DNA of 64,000 nt from Isoetes taiwanensis (taxonomy: Eukaryota > Streptophyta > Lycopodiopsida > Isoetales > Isoetaceae): the NCBI GenBank assembly GCA_021234155.1, contig JAJEKV010000001.1:15368245-15432244 (forward strand). Reading direction: 5' to 3'. Below, in pieces: positions 9,686 through 20,157 of this stretch. Every line of letters starts with the position of its first letter. Positions within the stretch are counted from its first letter, which is position 1. A program made the translations under genes and the position numbers. Below the pieces are notes generated by a model, which was not told the DNA's origin, did not search any database, and saw only the letters and a list, made by a program, of their open reading frames with translations.

Positions 9686-10099
9686 ATGGCCAAATCTTGC
9701 CATTGCCCTCGAGTTCCTATATCTCTGATGCCCTCGATCTTCAATGTCCCTGCTCCAGTGCTCCTCTCAATCTCGCCGGTTCTTGTAACAAGTAAATATC
9801 ACTACGTTTTTCTTATTCCTAACTTCTCGGAGGTATTTCCACTTTGGGATTTCACCGTTGTTTTTCTGTATTCTAGTGTATGCAAATGGACCTGACAAAG
9901 TCAAAGGCTTAGCCACAGAGGCGTCCAATGCAGATAGGTTGTCCACGTTTCTTGCCAATGTTCCACAAGATGTATTAAGCGTGTTGATGACGGAGTTGGA
10001 AGATCGAGTACGAAGAACTCAAGAAGGGGATGATTCAAATGCAAAGACATCAAAAAATGAAGAGAGGAATATTGAAAAGAAACAGAAGCAGAAAGAGAG
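9686..10099 (+). CDS. candidate two-exon gene fragment of unknown function
   Basis: Exon 1 (9686-9791) would start MAKSCHCPRVPISLMPSIF and end in phase 1 at the donor A|GTAAAT. Exon 2 (9877-10099) starts at the acceptor TTCTAG|TG and ends at AGAG|GTGAGAG. Splicing the two gives a continuous reading frame. Exon 2 encodes YANGPDKVKGLATEASNAD, then FLANVPQDVLSVLMTELEDR, then a charged EERNIEKKQKQKER stretch likely to be helical. I do not recognise the family. Exon 1 is Ser/Pro-rich with few acidic residues and could be an organelle-targeting leader. No third exon in matching phase was found: the sequence opens at 11099 after AACAG but in doubtful phase. The gene may be truncated or the call may be wrong. 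Evidence is splice-site fit only. Confidence 0.3.
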
Positions 10100-10304
10100 G
10101 TGAGAGTTCACCTCAATGTTAGATCATTTTCTGTTGTCATTTATTTTATTAAACTGTCTAACTGGATGTTGCATCTACTTGTTCTCTTGTTTTCTTTTTT
10201 AATGTTCTTATCTTATGAAAAGTGCTGTTTTAGGATTAAATATATCCTTCCGTAGAACAAACCAAATAGGCCATACATATTTCTAAGCATTTACATAAAT
10301 AGAG

Positions 10305-10733
10305 CAGTATTTATGCTTACGCTACTGCATTTCTGCACTTCCCATGTATTTTGAAGTGCTTAACCTGTTTTCAACACTGAATATTACAACAGTGCTTTCT
10401 ATCCGCTTAAAACTTACCCATTGGTACATTTTAAATGCTGATGTTTCCTATTAATATTTTTCCCAAACTGGTATTTGCCTTTATACCAGCTGGACTTTCA
10501 GTTCTGAATCCTAAGGCCATAAATAACCTTAGTCACATCAGGAATTTTCAGCTATATGTTTCTTTGTACTACATTTCCATTTTCTTTTTATGAACACTTT
10601 GCATACAACTGAGCTATTACATAAAAGCCTTTTTAGACCAGTATTTATGCTTACGCTACTGCATTTCTGCACTTCCCATGTATTTTGAAGTGCTTAACCT
10701 GTTTTCAACACTGAATATTACTACAGTGCTTTC
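10305..10733. repeat. 95-bp direct repeat pair
   Basis: Bases 10305-10399 (starting CAGTATTTATGCTTACGCTA) recur at 10639-10733 with essentially one substitution. The 239 bp between the copies are not repeated. Non-coding. Confidence 0.85.
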
Positions 10734-11227
10734 ATATTTTGGTTAATATAGCAACCATAGATCTGTTTATTCCCTTAGATCACTCAGATTTAGAAACATG
10801 CCTAGTCAAAATATACTTTTATGGAACTTAATGCTGTAGTTTGCATCCCAGTTTGCCTGGCATCCCAGTTTGCATGGACATCATTTTAGTTGGTAATTAT
10901 GATCCGAAGTAGAAATTGAGACCTGTGAAATGTGGCGGCCCACTATTAAACATTTATGTATATGCGCTCTGTAGTTTAAGGTACTTGACATGCTGACTGG
11001 TATATGGAAAAAACTTTATTCTCTTAACTGCTACTTAATTGCCCATGTTCGACCTTGATATTCTGTCTTGTTACTAATGATTCTGGTTAACAGAGCCTGG
11101 ATGAGATGCACAGTAGTCCTGGTTTGCATGCTGCAGCTGGAACTGGTCTTGCTGAAGAATGTGCAACCTTGGGAGACAGACTGGGAGGCAGATGCATTTG
11201 TTGCTTCCTTTCTTTGCGATAATGCCA

Positions 11228-11255
11228 CGGTTCTATTGCGACAGCAATAGAACCG
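11228..11255. repeat. perfect 12-bp inverted repeat, 4-base loop
   Basis: CGGTTCTATTGC (11228-11239), loop GACA, then the exact complement (11244-11255). It ends a 51-codon open frame at a stop inside the right arm. It could form a hairpin; no U-tract or other sign of a terminator follows. Confidence 0.8.
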
Positions 11256-12496
11256 ACATTCCTTGGATGGGGACGTCCCCTTGTCATTCCTATTTATTCA
11301 GCCTCTCTTCATTATTCTATCATCGGCGTTCTCTTGAGCTAGATTTCTCCTTCTTCTCTATCCTATCAGTTTCCCTACCCTATTCCTATTCTATTCTCTT
11401 CGTCTCAACTTCTCCCTATCGTGTCTCCCGATTTTGTTGAGCATCTAATCTGTTGTTGCAATCCTTGTGTTAGGCGGCCTAGGCAGATTAAGAAGTAGGC
11501 ATTCACGCTTATTGAGTACCTGTTAGTTCTCACCCTTTTTGGATTTGGCTTTGGGTCGGTGGTGCTGGCCGACTATGGACTGTAGTTTGCAGAGAAACTC
11601 GTCTGATTTTGTTTGCCAAGATTCGACAGGCGACTGTTCTTCAACAATATGGAGCGATTTTTTCTAGATAAGTTGCTATTCTCTTCTATGTCTTTTTTGT
11701 GGCATGGATTTTTCAAACGATTTGGGGCTTTGGTTTCTTCGCTTCATTTTTTCTTGGCTATGGCCATTCCGTTGCCGCCTGAAGCCCCCTTTGTTGCCAA
11801 ATCCTTTCCTGCCAGACCGCCTACTCACTGATTTAGAATGGTTTGATATGATTGACAGATAAACCCTTATTCTATACACCCCGTTTCTTGCAAAGCAACT
11901 GATTTGCGGTAGGCCTTCTTTGGTTTGGGTTGATTTCATCTTTTATTTTTTGTCTGTGGCTGTCTTCAGATCAGAGCCTATGCCGCTTAAGGATGCATGC
12001 ATCAAATGGTTTCAGAATAACTGGGTTCCGACCTTATGGTAGCTTCCTTTGGTGAACCATTTCATTGCAGCAGGCCTCCTCGCTTCTAGCTTCTATTTTC
12101 CATCAGCTAATCGGGGATTCTAACAGAGGCTTCTGCGGGATTTTAACAGAGGCTTCTGCACTTCCAGTTTTATATGTGATTGTACTCAGGGCCTTGGACG
12201 TCATGGACACCGAGATTTGCCTGGAAACTGACCTTTTCTGCAGTTTGAGCAGTGCCAAAAGAATTTTACTTGTGACAAGCGTTTATGATGCAGTAGCGAA
12301 ACCCAGAGTAGCCGATTTTTTCCTCTCAAAGAGCTATGGATGGAGCGATGAATGCCTGCAGAAACAAATGAACAAGGATGAGTGCTCGTGATGGAAGCTT
12401 CTATAATCAGGGCAGTTTGCTACGGTAATGGCGCCTGTAGCATAGGTCTTTGTTGATTTAAAGCTAGTGATTGTCATGGGCAGTAGGCTGTACAAT

Positions 12497-13966
12497 TTGC
12501 TAGATGTGTTAGGCAGCATGCATCTACATGATTATGCTACAGGTTAGCAGTCTATTCTGGTCTTTTTTGTTATAACATGTACATATCTTCCATGAAATTC
12601 ATTCTGCAGATAAAGAAGGTACTGTTTTCCAGCTTGTATGATTGTATAGGTTCAATTTTTAGGGATTTATTTGTTATGCATGGACTGTCACACAACACAT
12701 GATGCGACAAGTTACAGGACTGTGTATGATAAGTGACTTGAGTATGGGTGATGTCAATAAGCGACATTTGTCTCTAAGATAGTTGATGCACCAGATTAAG
12801 AGCGCGTATTTTCTTTATATGATTAGATCCTCACCAGTTTTCCATGGGTTTGGTCCCACGGCAGGTTTTAGATAAATCCATGTTGTCTAAATCCATGTCG
12901 TTCTTGCTATCCATGGTTACCTCTGTATGCTATTTCTTGGATTTCTTTGTGCACATGTCTCTTCTAGTTATAAGGCAGACTATTATGTCAAATTCTAACA
13001 CGTTTTCTTGTTTTTATTTTTTGTTTGCCACGTGACATAGTCTGATAAAGTACTGTCCCAGGACCGTGGACCACCGCCTTGCTAGTTTCTGTTTGTTTGT
13101 AATCAAGGGAGGACACGGCTCCGGTATCCCTGCTTTAGTATATTATGGCATTTACATCCTTTTGTGGATTTTATGTCTTGATCTCATATGCATTTGCCCG
13201 GTGTCCTGTACTTATCACATGTCCTTTTGCTAGATGTGTTAGGCAGCATGCATCTACATGATTATGCTGCAGGTTTGCAGTCTATTCTATTCTTTTTTGG
13301 TTATAACATGTACATATGTTCCATGAAATTCATTCTGCAGATAAAGAACGAACTGTTTTCCAGCTTGTATGATTGTATAGGTTTAACTTTTAGGGATTTA
13401 TTTGTTATGCTGTCACACAACACATGATGCTGGTATCAAAAGACAGATTACAGGACCGTGTATGATAAGTGACGAGTATGGGTGATGTCAATAAGCGACA
13501 TTTGTCTCTAAGATGGTTGATGCACCAGATTCAGAGCACGTATATTCTTTATATGATTATATCCTCACCAATTTTCCATGGATTTGGTCCCGCGGCAGGT
13601 TTTAAATCTATCCATGTTGTTCTAAATCCATGTCGTTCTTGTTATCCAAGGTTACCTCTGTATGCTATTTCTCGGTTTTCTTTGTGAGTGCATGTCTCTT
13701 CTAGTTATAAGGCAAACTACGTCAAATGCAAACACGTTTTCTTGTTTTTATTGTTCGTTTGCCACGTGGCATAGTCTGATAAAGTACCGTCCCAGGACTA
13801 TGGACCACCGCCTTGCTAGTTTCCGTTTGTTTGCAATTGAGGGAGGACCCGGCTCCGGTATCCCTGCTTTAGTATATTATGGCATTTACATCCTTTTGAA
13901 GGATTTTATGGTGGCTTTTAGTCTTGATCTCATATGCATTTGCCTTGTGTCCTTTACTTATCACAT
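12497..13966. repeat. 730-bp tandem duplication
   Basis: Copy 1 (12497-13226) and copy 2 (13227-about 13966) both start TTGCTAGATGTGTTAGGCAG and stay collinear to CTTATCACATG. They differ by scattered substitutions and small indels, for example an extra ATGGTGGCTTTT-like segment in copy 2 near 13908 and an extra ATGCATGG-type difference near 12677. No open frame is preserved in both copies. The divergence suggests an old local duplication. Confidence 0.9.
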
Positions 13967-14656
13967 GGCTTTCCCTCCTGGTGCAAAATGGATCTGGCAT
14001 TTGTTTGACTTAGTAATTTGTTTGCTTGCACTTGTGGTTGCAAATTCATTTTGAGCCAAGCCACTTAGGGACATATGCATGATACCTTGTTTTCCAAGTC
14101 TCGTATGGTTGTTGGCCTAGTACATGTTTTTAAAAAGGGCTTGGGGTCCATGGATTGATCTTTGCGTGATGACGTGGATGGAACTTTTTTAGCATTTGTA
14201 TCTTATCATCTTATGTACTTGAACTCATCATTTTAATAGTATATCGTCGGTTCACTTTTCCTAATGAAGCATGTGGGTTTCTTCGAACAATCGTCCTTTT
14301 TGTCTTTTTCTGGTTTTTGGTACTATATGGTAGTCATCGTGATCCTACATGGCATTTCATAACCAGGTATATTCTTCATAACCAGGTATATTCTTTATAT
14401 CTCATGGCTCCTACCACTTGTCTTCTATATTATCTTTCCACTTATTTTTCCTCAACTCTCACGTGTAGTTTGGTTGGTTTGCCTAGTTGGGACCTTGGTT
14501 CTAGTTAGGGCCTTGGGGCTTAGATGGTCTATTTCGGCTTAAACATGTTTTTTCTTTGGCTTTCATAACTTTTGCCTTTTAATTCCCATAGGATGCTAGT
14601 TGTGGTTGCCTTATTTGAGGTGCACATTTGGTAAATACAATAGCCAAGATGTGCAC

Positions 14657-15906
14657 AAGGGAAACCCTAACTTGCCCATTTTTCGTTTCTAGGGTTTTAG
14701 AGCTCTGTTTTGGCTGCCTCAAGAGCCAAAACCGCCTCCCAGACTCTGCCCGAGAGAATTGCACCATTAGTTTCCCTTGATTCGAGCGTTTCAAATAGAT
14801 GGTCGAACTTCGGTCGAGGAGAGCCACTCAAGGATCGGTATTTGGCCAATTAAATAGTCTAAACCCTATTTCAGGTCATAGAATCATGGGGTTTAGCCTA
14901 TTAAATTGCCCATAGCAGCCTTCTGGATCTCTAGATACCAGACTCTAACTAAAGAACCTAACTCTATGATATAGATTAGATATAGTTCTTTAGTTCTTCT
15001 GTGATCTATATGGATGATGTAACTCTATGAACTCCTTGTATTGGGAAGGGGGGTAGAGACCTCAAGCTTGGTAGTAGATGCTCCTAGATTAGCCTCTCTA
15101 GCACACTATAACACCTGGTTGTGGGTGAAGGGGCCAGACTGGCTAAGAAGGAGATTCATGTTCTGACTCCTGAACGATCCCTCTGGTGTGTAAGGCCTAC
15201 CAGGGATCATAGTGACTAGGTCTAATGGCTTACCACTGAGTGTGGGTAGGGCATGGACTCGACACCCGTGAAGTGGTGTACACTTTCCAATGGGTTCAGT
15301 CGAATACGGGCAGTGGCCCTCTAGTCACCCTGAGTCAGCATGCAGATCTCTGGAGGGAGTGATCCCTTCCTGCCCCATCGGAACTGGGAGGATGAGACCC
15401 AGGAATAGCCCCTTTGGCTATGCATCCCGTGAGCTCTGATCGTCCCGACACTTTTCAGCCTACTCTGCAAAGTGTGCGCAGGAGGGGCGGATGGAGTGGA
15501 CAATCCTATGCCATGTTCTTATGCCAGCCAAATCCATTGCCATGAATTACATGCGCCCGCGAACTCTGGGAGACCCAAGCCGCCGGGTCATCCTTTTCGA
15601 AGTCCGAGCCTTGGGTAGGATCCCTATGTATGATCTTGATCATTGTTTATGCAGGATGTTGATGCACCACCCTTCAAGGTGGATATGTGGTTATGTTTTA
15701 TCTTGACATGTATGTTTACGCTTCCCGCACTAGGTAGGCCCCGAGGGGAGCGGTAAAATGACCCCTTCACTCTTCCCCCCGGAACCGAAATCGGCGGTTG
15801 CGGTGTCATGTGGAGGGGCCTCGTATCGACATGAAGGCGGGTATGGGGATGAACTCTGTTTGTATACGGTGAGTGCACCATATCTCGCGGTAAGGGGGAC
15901 GTCACG
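14657..15906 (+). repeat. chromovirus A 5' LTR, 5'-truncated
   Basis: From AAGGGAAACCCTAACTTGCC onward it is collinear with the 3' LTR at 43324-45004 and ends GGGGGACGTCAC next to the PBS. About 400 bp of the LTR start, including the expected TGTGACGTTCCA, are absent; the sequence before 14657 does not match. Several GC-rich segments differ from the 3' LTR by small indels. Confidence 0.85.
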
Positions 15907-15909
15907 CGA

Positions 15910-15920
15910 TGGTATCGAGC
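15910..15920 (+). other. chromovirus A primer binding site (tRNA-iMet)
   Basis: TGGTATCGAGC lies 4 bases after the LTR end; it is the initiator-Met PBS TGGTATCAGAGC with one base lost, the same variant as in the left B unit. Confidence 0.85.
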
Positions 15921-16115
15921 AATGTTCTTGGTGACTAAGAGCAAAGCACTGACCATGCTCCCAATAGCACTAACTTGATAGGATCCTTAAACCTCGAGAA
16001 ATGGGAAATTTTTTTTTTCTCATTTTTGTAGTTTATGCTAAGCTAGTAACAGTTAGAATGAATGAAAAACATAAAAAGACTAAAATTGGTGAGCCAACCT
16101 TCAAAAAGTAGGGTG

Positions 16116-16383
16116 GTCTCACACGTTGCGCCAGGACAGATAATGAGAATCTCATTTTCGGGCTGGGCGCAACGTGTGAGACATTCAGCTTGAAACACAC
16201 CAAAAAGTCATAAATTACGCAAAAATAACTTGTAGTTCTAATTTTGAGCTAAGACATAGTAAAATTGGCATATTATACGCTTAAAAAGTATAGAATTTAA
16301 TAGCGGAACCCACCATGTCTCACACGTCACGCCAGGACAGAAAATGAACTTTTCATTATCGGTCTGGGCGCAACGTGTGAGAC
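16116..16383. promoter_or_regulatory. paired 67-nt hairpins upstream of ORF1 (A)
   Basis: Hairpin 1 (16116-16182) and hairpin 2 (16317-16383) start 201 nt apart. Each has outer arms GTCTCACACGTnnCGCC and GGGCGCAACGTGTGAGAC, and an inner palindrome around ATGAGAATCTCAT or ATGAACTTTTCAT. The two are about 85% alike, while the spacer between them is AT-rich and unique. They lie in the leader between the PBS and the TATA box of ORF1, so they could act as DNA palindromes in a promoter or as RNA structures in the genomic transcript. Confidence 0.85.
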
Positions 16384-16461
16384 CATGCTTAAATTTAGGT
16401 GTTCTAGACGTTTTAGGTAACCCAAAAAGGTAGTTTGGAATTTGACCTAAAAATCGACCCC

Positions 16462-16469
16462 TATAAATA
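16462..16469 (+). promoter_or_regulatory. TATA box of ORF1 (A)
   Basis: TATAAATA in the context CCCCTATAAATAGATCTC, 98 nt upstream of the ORF1 ATG at 16560 and downstream of the hairpin pair. It is a textbook plant core promoter, more than 500 nt inside the element and separate from the LTR promoter. An equivalent box is present at ORF2. Confidence 0.65.
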
Positions 16470-16559
16470 GATCTCGACCCCCATTTCCGCCCCTCCTTAG
16501 AAAATCGCCTCGCCGCTAAGGCTATCTTCTGGCGATAGCACGGATCCACAACCGTCAAC

Positions 16560-17734
16560 ATGGCCCTGACAAAAATCGCATCGCTAGGGAAGCCCCGCCG
16601 AGGCTAATCGTCTGCCGCCAAATACTCGCCCTCATTCGAGGATACCCAAGAACGCTTTTTCGCAAGGCGAATCTTCTTCTTCCAAAGAAGGAGGCAGGAT
16701 CGACCGAGCCGCCAGACGGGAGGTCATAGGCGCAGGAGCGCCTGACATTGCGCCAGAGATTCTTGAAGAGATGGTCAAGAGGAGAGGAGGAACAGGAGGA
16801 ACTGGAGCAGATAGGGCAGCCGACCGCCGAGGAGCAACCGAGGCTTGGGGCCCGGGCAGCAGGAGGAGGAAGAGAGAGGAGCAGCGTAGCCGAAATGCTT
16901 AGCCCCTCGCCAAGAAGCAGACCTCGCGCCTTCATCGCCAGTATGAAGCCAAGGAGCGAGCCGACGAGAAGAGGACGAAGAGCCGGAAGACTAAAACAAC
17001 CACAGCCGGCCGAAGAAGAAGAGGAAGGCCAAGGCCATTAAGGCGGCAAGAGAAAAAAGTTGTGAAAGTGGGTAAGCGAAGACGGGTCCCGGCCTATCAA
17101 CGAGCCATCAGCGAAGCAGACCCCGCTTTCTACCGACGACGGACGAAGATTACGCCCCCAACACCGGGGGGTAAGCTCTTCAAAACCCCGGCCGTGGAGA
17201 AGGAAGTACCGGAGCGTGCAGCACCTGAAAGCAGAAGAACAGCCCGGCAAAAGCCCCCACCTTTTCCGGACGTGGGATAGACTTAAAGCCCCGCCGACCC
17301 AACGGGAGGGCGTGATAGATAGACCCGGTCAAGGTCTATCAGAAGAAGATTAAGGAGCACAACGCCTATATGGCGAAGTGGGAGGCATACAATGCTTATT
17401 ACCAGGAGCACAGAGTGAGAACGATTGAAGGCGGACGCCCAACAAAAAGCCAGACCCTGAAACCGCCGCCACCCAAGCCCAAGCCTCCCAGAGCACCAGG
17501 AAAGAAGCGGACCAAGAGCAAGCGAAGGGAGCGAGGGGCCCTCAAGGAAATCCGGCACTTCCAAATGGGTTCACGGACTCTTGATCCCCCGGGCACCATT
17601 CCAACGCTTGGTCCGAGAAGTCATGCAGGAGTACAACACGGACATGCGCGTGACCGATGAAATGCTGGAAGAGGGTCACGCTTATGAGACAGGATATGTT
17701 TTTGGCCAGACACATCAAGGGAGAACGCCCTTGA
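16560..17734 (+). pseudogene. ORF1 (A): histone H3-like protein, frameshifted
   Basis: The 1175-nt gene starts MALTKIASLGKPRRG, reminiscent of the H3 tail start MARTK. It passes through a basic Pro/Lys-rich linker (PAYQRAISEADPAFYRRRTK, then PPPPKPKPPRAPGKKRTKSK) and ends in a diverged histone H3 fold: ALKEIRHFQM, then after a frameshift LLIPRAPFQRLVREVMQEYN and TDMRVTDEM. After a gap it continues VTLMRQDMFLARHIKGERP, followed by TGA at 17732-17734. The first block corresponds to H3 alpha-N and alpha-1, the last to alpha-3 and the C-terminus. About 28 residues covering alpha-2 are missing. At least three frameshifts and a stop after codon 15 break it. It would be a nuclear nucleosome-type protein. 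Family B carries a cleaner copy. Confidence 0.75.
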
Positions 17735-17878
17735 ACTTCTTGTAAATAATGAAAATTTTTGTTAATATAAAGAATTTTGGTGTAAATAATGAGTCCAATC
17801 TTGTTTAATTAAGTTAAGATATCGATTTCTGGCTTTTATTTTGGTTAAATTGGAGTTTTTGAGCAAAATTGAGACGAT

Positions 17879-18143
17879 GTCTCACACGTCGCGCCAGGAC
17901 AGAAAATGAGATTCTCATTTTTGGGCTGGGCGCAACGTGTGAGACCATGCCCAAAAATGCCCAAAGCAGCTCCAAATCGACCAAATAAGGGGTCAATTCT
18001 GCCTAACTCGGCGAGTTTAGTAGAATTACAGCCTTAGATTACCCAGATTGATTAAATTTAGCCCATTTAGAACCCATGTCTCACACGTCGCGCCAGGACA
18101 GAAAATGAACTTTTCATTATCGGGGCAGGCATAGCGATGAGAC
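17879..18143. promoter_or_regulatory. paired 67-nt hairpins upstream of ORF2 (A)
   Basis: Hairpin 3 (17879-17945) is nearly perfect: arms GTCTCACACGTCGCGCC and GGGCGCAACGTGTGAGAC, with the inner palindrome AAAATGAGATTCTCATTTT. Hairpin 4 (18078-18143) starts 199 nt later; its right arm is degraded. Sequence and spacing match the pair before ORF1, so the module hairpin-hairpin-TATA-ORF occurs twice in the element. Confidence 0.85.
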
Positions 18144-18323
18144 CTCGCACCATTTTCTTCACCAAATGATCCCCAAGTTGTTGCAATAGGTTCATTAGTC
18201 CATCCTAGCATGCTCAAACCCTAGAAGTAGTCTTCAAACTCTCAATTGCACCCTTTAATAGATCAGAATCACCCAATCCCAGTAAATTCTAGATCATCCA
18301 AAAATTAGGGTTTTCCCCTTTTC

Positions 18324-18331
18324 TATAAATA
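18324..18331 (+). promoter_or_regulatory. TATA box of ORF2 (A)
   Basis: TATAAATA in CTTTTCTATAAATAGGTCC, 121 nt upstream of the ORF2 ATG at 18445. The flanks resemble the box before ORF1 (CTATAAATAG). Confidence 0.65.
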
Positions 18332-18444
18332 GGTCCTCCACTTCTCAATTAGCACCTTACAAGTTTGCTCTCCACTGCTTAGGCGATCTTCCGCTCCCTG
18401 AGGCGCTTCTGCATCCGTTTGATACTCTCTTCTTCGCTAGATCA

Positions 18445-19975
18445 ATGGCCACTATGGACTTCAGGCGATGGTACAACGCCAGTGCCCATGCGGCCGAGGC
18501 GGATGTCAATACATCTTCCGAGTCTTTGGGAGAGAAATAGATGTGCAAGCCACGCTGAATGCAACCCCAGCATATAGACAAGTCTTAGCAGAGTTCTAAG
18601 CTAGGGTAGGACCCTCCCTTGTCCAGGTTCCCCCTTGCATAGGCTATTTTGTTCCCCGCCCATCCCTTCAAGCAGCCTTGGGTGATGTCCCCAATATCGC
18701 CAAGTACCTAACTAACAAGGCGCAGAGGCTACCAGACTACATGGTCATGACAGCTAACAGGACCAAGTATTTTTCCTACACCGCCGCCTTAGTTATTTTC
18801 CTATCCCACCGTGCCGAAAACCCTTTGGGGGCAACCTCTATCCCTCCCATGGAGGTGGACCCCATAGCAGTCCAAGCCGAAGAGCAGATGCTTTTGCAGT
18901 ACCAGCAAGAGCAAGAAGGAAGGGACGAAGAAGAGGAGTCAGACGACGAAGAGTACACTGAGCTAGACTCAGAAGAGGAACGGCAACAAGCAGAACATGA
19001 GCTGGTCAACTTCGAGCAGAGCCGGCAGACCATCAGAGTTGCTCCCCCACTTGGGCTAGGCATCACAAGCCTAGCCCCTATCATCATCAACGGAGAGGAG
19101 TATCTACTCCCTGGCGACATCCGTAACCTCCCCAATGCGGGGAGAGGGAGTTCCGGTTGATGAACTGCTCCCACCAATCTACGGCAGAGACCGACATGGG
19201 CGACTTCATCGTCCGGGAGTCTCGAACTTCCCGCTTCAAGTCGTGGGGAAGCCGACACCTACTGTGGGAAGCGACTTGAGCATCCCTAAGACATACAATA
19301 GCATAAAGGCGTGTTATGGAGATGGGAGACCTGCCATCGGAAGAAGAGTTCCTCGCCATTCAGGAACGGATGGGGATCGAGGCAAGACCACCCGGCATCC
19401 CGATGTCGAAGTCCCTCGACACCACCTCCAAAGAAGAGGAGGGGAATCGACCTGGTGAGTCGACTCCCTGTCGAAGACTACCGGAGCTCACCAAGATAGG
19501 AGGTCGATGAAATATGCCGGCGGCGGCATAGAGCGGAGGCCAAACAAGTGGGGAATCATCCAGCGGACGCTGTAACGATAGGTCGCTGAGGTACTACCTG
19601 CCACTGCTGCTAGACGGGAGAATAGCGGTGGTACACCACAAATTCAGCCCCAGGGGTGAGGAAGGAGTGTTCATGCTGATCGCACTCTCAGGCTTCGGCA
19701 GGCATGCTCGAATAGCGGCAAATGTCGACTACGCTGTCCTAGTCAAGAGAGCAATGGCACTCGACCTCTTCGACTTCGCCATACCTCATCGACGTCAGGC
19801 GAGATTAGCGGTGGCCGCGGCCCTCACATCCGACCGCAGACTGGAAGACTTGGCGAGAGCCTTGCAGGGCGGCTCGTCAGCAAGCGTCTTCAGGAACTTG
19901 GGTCATTCGGTAGGAACGACCCAAGTTAAGAAGTTCCTAGAGGACAACCCATCTTACCGGCGATTTCAAGATTAG
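18445..19975 (+). pseudogene. ORF2 (A): unrecognised retroelement protein, frameshifted
   Basis: The 1531-nt gene begins MATMDFRRWYN (B copies begin MAPSNFERWYN). After a break it continues LPDYMVMTANRTKYFSYTAA, a strongly acidic stretch (EEESDDEEYTELDSEEE), then PIIINGEEYLLPGDIRNLP. The best conserved block follows: RYYLPLLLDGRIAVVHHKFS, RGEEGVFMLIALSGFGRHAR, KRAMALDLFDFAIPHRRQAR, ending ALQGGSSASVFRNLGHSVG and FLEDNPSYRRFQD. No signal peptide or membrane segment is seen. I do not recognise the family and do not assign a function. At least three frameshifts and a stop after codon 32 occur. It sits between the H3-like gene and gag in every unit of the window. Confidence 0.7.
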
Positions 19976-20157
19976 TTAGACTCTTGATCCCGGAGACTTT
20001 TTGTACTAAAATATTATATAATATAAATATAATTTCCTTTTGCACTTCAAATGTTTTGTTGATGTATTTTGTGTCCCCAACTATACCAACAAACATAAAT
20101 AATGCAAGAGAACAAGCTAAAACTAACTATATAGCCATGAACTACTTGTGTATGCAG
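19976..20157 (+). other. intron-like segment before gag (A)
   Basis: The 182 nt are very AT-rich (ATATTATATAATATAAATATAA) and end TTGTGTATGCAG, a consensus plant 3' splice site, directly before the first conserved gag codons. No ATG opens gag in its own frame at this border, so gag is probably reached by splicing from an unidentified upstream donor. Confidence 0.5.

Larger units (their letters stand above)
10100..14656. other. long non-coding stretch
   Basis: Frames are short and show no recognisable domain on either strand. The largest, at 12065-12391, encodes a 108-residue peptide without family resemblance. Contents are a 95-bp dispersed duplication (10305 and 10639), a perfect 12-bp hairpin (11228), a short repeat of ACAGAGGCTTCTGC near 12123 and 12147, and the large tandem duplication at 12497-13966. 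It could be intron or 3' flank of the 9686 gene, or old repeat sequence. Confidence 0.5.
17735..18444 (+). other. ORF1-ORF2 intergenic region (A)
   Basis: The 710-nt non-coding stretch contains hairpins 3 and 4 and the TATA box of ORF2, listed separately. The first 140 nt after the ORF1 stop are AT-rich (TAATATAAAGAATTTTGG and similar) and could hold a polyadenylation region, although no AATAAA in a convincing position was chosen. Confidence 0.5.

Noticed and set aside
12065..12391. 108-codon plus ORF in the non-coding region
   Set aside because: No family resemblance, and it includes a local duplication of a 14-base phrase; insufficient evidence for a gene.
18776..19258. Long minus-strand ORF opposite ORF2
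   Set aside because: Shadow of the acidic coding stretch; Ser-rich complement with no domain.
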